This document shows positions 15,761 through 16,887 of a stretch of 16,887 nt of DNA, in pieces. The notes under the pieces were generated by a model that was not told the origin of the DNA, did not search any database, and saw only the letters and a list, made by a program, of their open reading frames with translations. Each line of letters starts with the position of its first letter. Positions within the stretch are counted from its first letter, which is position 1. Location: contig JAPHEF010000038.1 of assembly GCA_029259535.1 (NCBI GenBank), positions 1 to 16,887 of the forward strand, given 5' to 3'. Origin of the DNA: Alkanophaga liquidiphilum. GTDB lineage: Archaea; Halobacteriota; Syntropharchaeia; Alkanophagales; B39-G2. Both the position numbers and the translations under genes were made by a program.

Positions 15761-15803
15761 CCACCATAAAGAAATATTTGCACATATTTATAAATATTTC
15801 TTG
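15761..15803 (-). promoter_or_regulatory. Promoter and ribosome-binding site of the defence operon
   Basis: The minus strand has CAAGAAA followed by TATTTATAAA, a good archaeal BRE/TATA pair centred near 15791. It predicts transcription start near 15765. GGTGG (15761-15765) lies 5 nt before ATG 15755. This arrangement puts the further upstream ATG 15785 before the transcript begins, so the shorter protein is favoured. Confidence 0.5.
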
Positions 15804-15807
15804 CCGA

Positions 15808-15829
15808 GCCGACGCCGATTGAATATAAC
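15808..15829 (-). repeat. Right boundary inverted motif of the defence island
   Basis: GCCGACGCCGA (15808-15818) and GAATATAAC (15821-15829) are the exact reverse complements of TCGGCGTCGGC and GTTATATTC at the left edge of the island. Here the two motifs are only 2 bp apart. The motif lies directly upstream of the operon promoter and directly abuts the ATAT-palindrome repeat. Confidence 0.5.
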
Positions 15830-15977
15830 TCGTTCATATCCGCAATACTTCGCATATCATTCCAATCTGGCGATATATACGAATTTCGTATATCCTTACA
15901 TTTGGTGGTATATCTGAAGTACTTCGCATATACATCCCTCTGGATGAAAACTTTTCTCCAGAACGTCTCCCACTCAT
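15828..15977. repeat. ATAT-palindrome repeat, copy 2
   Basis: This is a diverged copy of 2-155. It contains three ATAT-bounded palindromes about 37 bp apart: an imperfect one near 15836-15857, a perfect-armed 19-bp one (ATATACGAATTTCGTATAT, 15875-15893), and one around GAAGTACTTC (15916-15925). The reading frame of copy 1 is shifted here by a 1-nt difference in the AAAAG run. A 47-codon ORF (15834-15977, minus) starts behind GGTGGTGA in another frame and could be expressed, but I do not trust it as a gene. Confidence 0.55.
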
Positions 15978-16055
15978 CCTTTTACATCACCACCTTCCCT
16001 CTTTTCAAACAACCTATCTAAGGGACTTTTTATTTGACTTCTTTCATTCATGTTT

Positions 16056-16071
16056 CCTATATAAAAAAAAA
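16056..16071 (-). promoter_or_regulatory. Strong TATA-box candidate upstream of the island
   Basis: The minus strand reads TTTTTTTTTATATAGG, with a near-consensus TTTATATA at 16058-16065. It predicts a transcript starting near 16035 and reading leftward through the palindrome repeat toward the restriction-modification gene. No convincing gene begins within 60 nt, so its target may be the small 47-codon ORF, the repeat or the island itself. Confidence 0.35.
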
Positions 16072-16089
16072 CTTTCGTTTTTATCTTCG

Positions 16090-16759
16090 GACGTGTCCAC
16101 ATAACATAAGCACCACCGCAACCGATTATAGTATAGCATAAAAACTTACAGAACACATTCCAGTTTCTAACGGATTAAAACAGCTAATTGAGAGAAGAGC
16201 GTCTTTATCCGCTGCTTCAGCGAAAAAACACCAACCTACCACGCCTCATAATCTCACCGCTGATGTTCAAATTCCCAACCAAGACTTCTCATAGCATCCA
16301 TCAACTATGCTTATCTATAATAATCCGGGCTTATTCTCGCAGTATTCTAGCCCTTCCTTTACAACGTAGTCAGATAATTCCGTGTTGTATAAACTCTCAT
16401 AATTAACTCATTCCTCTCCACACCGCAGAATAAACATATACGCTTTTTATTCGCTTTAACAACTGTTTCGTCTGAGGCAATCAGATTTCTTTTTTTTCTC
16501 TGTTGTAACCGGTAGCTTCTCTTCAAATATTCTTTTCTTTATCCAGTTCCAACAGAGGTTTTAGAGACGGGATGGAGCTCTGACAGAATTCCGGCAGCTC
16601 TTCCCCGAAACCGTCTGAATATAAGTTACCCAGGATCTTAACCCGAAAGGCGGCGGCACCTTATTCCTCTCAAACACCTTCAACTAACGCCTCCACAATT
16701 CCCCTTATACTATGCATAAACAAAAATAGTTCCCCGTATTTATCTTATGTGGACACGTC
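16090..16759 (-). mobile_element. Decayed insertion sequence with 15-bp terminal inverted repeats
   Basis: Perfect 15-bp inverted repeats bound this segment: GACGTGTCCACATAA (16090-16104) and TTATGTGGACACGTC (16745-16759). The 670-bp length and the transposase remnant inside fit a small archaeal IS6-like or related DDE element. No clear target-site duplication flanks it. The right end lies 10 bp downstream of the nadM stop codon, in a non-essential gap. Confidence 0.75.
16160..16700 (-). pseudogene. Transposase remnant, multiple frameshifts and stops
   Basis: Reading the minus strand across several frames recovers pieces of an archaeal DDE transposase. In order they are WIKKRIFEEKLPVTTEKK, then after a shift in a poly-A run RNLIASDETVVKANKKRI with a catalytic Asp. 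Next come VERNELIMRVYTTRNYLTT, EGLEYCENKPG, IIDK with the second Asp, DAMRSLGWEFEHQR, and FFSLKQRIKTLFSQLAV. Stops and frameshifts separate these pieces, so the gene is dead. The pattern resembles IS6-related elements common in archaea; the exact IS family needs a database search. Confidence 0.7.
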
Positions 16760-16769
16760 GGCCGCCATG

Positions 16770-16887
16770 TTACTTTAAGATGTCGGTCCTTGCTAAGTCC
16801 TTCAGCCTTCCGACGCCATCTATTTCCTTTACAACCTCCACAACGGCCTTAGGCACGAGGTCTTCCCAAGATTCGCCATTTAGCATC
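16770..16887 (-). CDS. nadM: Nicotinamide-nucleotide adenylyltransferase, C-terminal part
   Basis: The last 39 codons (38 residues plus stop) of a gene enter from the right edge. They read MLNGESWEDLVPKAVVEVV and then KEIDGVGRLKDLARTD. This matches the C-terminal signature of archaeal NMN adenylyltransferases (usually W-E-x-L-V-P-x-x-V-V-x-x-I, then E-I-x-G-V-x-R), which make NAD from NMN and ATP. The catalytic N-terminal motifs are outside the window. The gene ends intact, 10 bp before the terminal repeat of the decayed insertion sequence. The assignment rests on recall of this short but distinctive tail. Confidence 0.72.
   Translation of the reverse strand, partial: MLNGESWEDLVPKAVVEVVKEIDGVGRLKDLARTDILK

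Noticed and set aside
11772..15785. BREX (PglX) or DISARM assignment of the methylase operon
   Set aside because: The methylase resembles PglX-like proteins, but it has an N-terminal nuclease, and no PglZ, BrxC, DrmA, DrmB or DrmC equivalents are present.
15974..16156. Minus-strand 60-codon ORF
   Set aside because: It begins inside the decayed insertion sequence and reads through its terminal repeat, with no family resemblance.

Overview
The window looks like a piece of a euryarchaeal chromosome from an anaerobe with methanogen-type energy metabolism. The evidence is an F420-non-reducing [NiFe] hydrogenase (mvhDGA), a four-subunit pyruvate:ferredoxin oxidoreductase, a tRNA-Ser with an archaeal intron at position 37/38, TATA-type promoters, GGTG/GGAGG ribosome-binding sites, and the end of an archaeal-type nicotinamide-nucleotide adenylyltransferase. 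A methanogen, ANME-1-like or Archaeoglobus-like lineage would fit, but the sequence alone does not settle this. Every convincing gene is on the minus strand.

Layout from left to right. Positions 1-310 hold a partial hypothetical ORF containing palindromic repeats and a T-rich terminator. Positions 311-3198 hold mvhA, mvhG and mvhD, transcribed in the order D-G-A. Positions 3288-3491 hold a small membrane protein, probably read from a leaderless transcript. Positions 3528-3662 hold intron-containing tRNA-Ser(UGA), which begins on the base next to the porD stop codon. Positions 3663-6764 hold the por operon, transcribed B-A-C-D. Positions 6902-7390 hold a truncated IS5-type transposase. Positions 7484-7609 hold a cluster of hairpins. 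In metabolism, Por would reduce or oxidise ferredoxin with pyruvate/acetyl-CoA, while MvhADG would feed H2 electrons to a heterodisulfide reductase encoded elsewhere.

The accessory part is 7612-15785. It is a conspicuously AT-rich, tightly coupled five-gene operon on the minus strand. In transcription order it encodes (1) a large Type IIG-like restriction-modification protein (PD-(D/E)xK nuclease, N6-adenine methylase and specificity domain), (2) an alpha-helical protein with a HEPN-like RX4H motif, (3) a stand-alone PD-(D/E)xK nuclease, (4) a small SF2 helicase and (5) a calcineurin-like phosphoesterase that has lost several metal ligands. Junctions overlap by 4, 23 and 8 nt, or are separated by a single nt. 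A TATA box precedes the first gene. An 11-bp and a 9-bp motif occur in inverted orientation at the two edges of the island, which suggests a discrete, possibly mobile, cassette. I infer an anti-phage or anti-plasmid defence system. Its gene combination does not match BREX, DISARM, Type I, Type ISP or Dnd/Ssp systems as I know them, and it is the best candidate here for an undescribed system.

To the right of the island lie a second diverged copy of the ATAT-palindrome repeat found at the window's left end, a decayed insertion sequence with 15-bp perfect terminal inverted repeats (16090-16759), and the 3' end of nadM.
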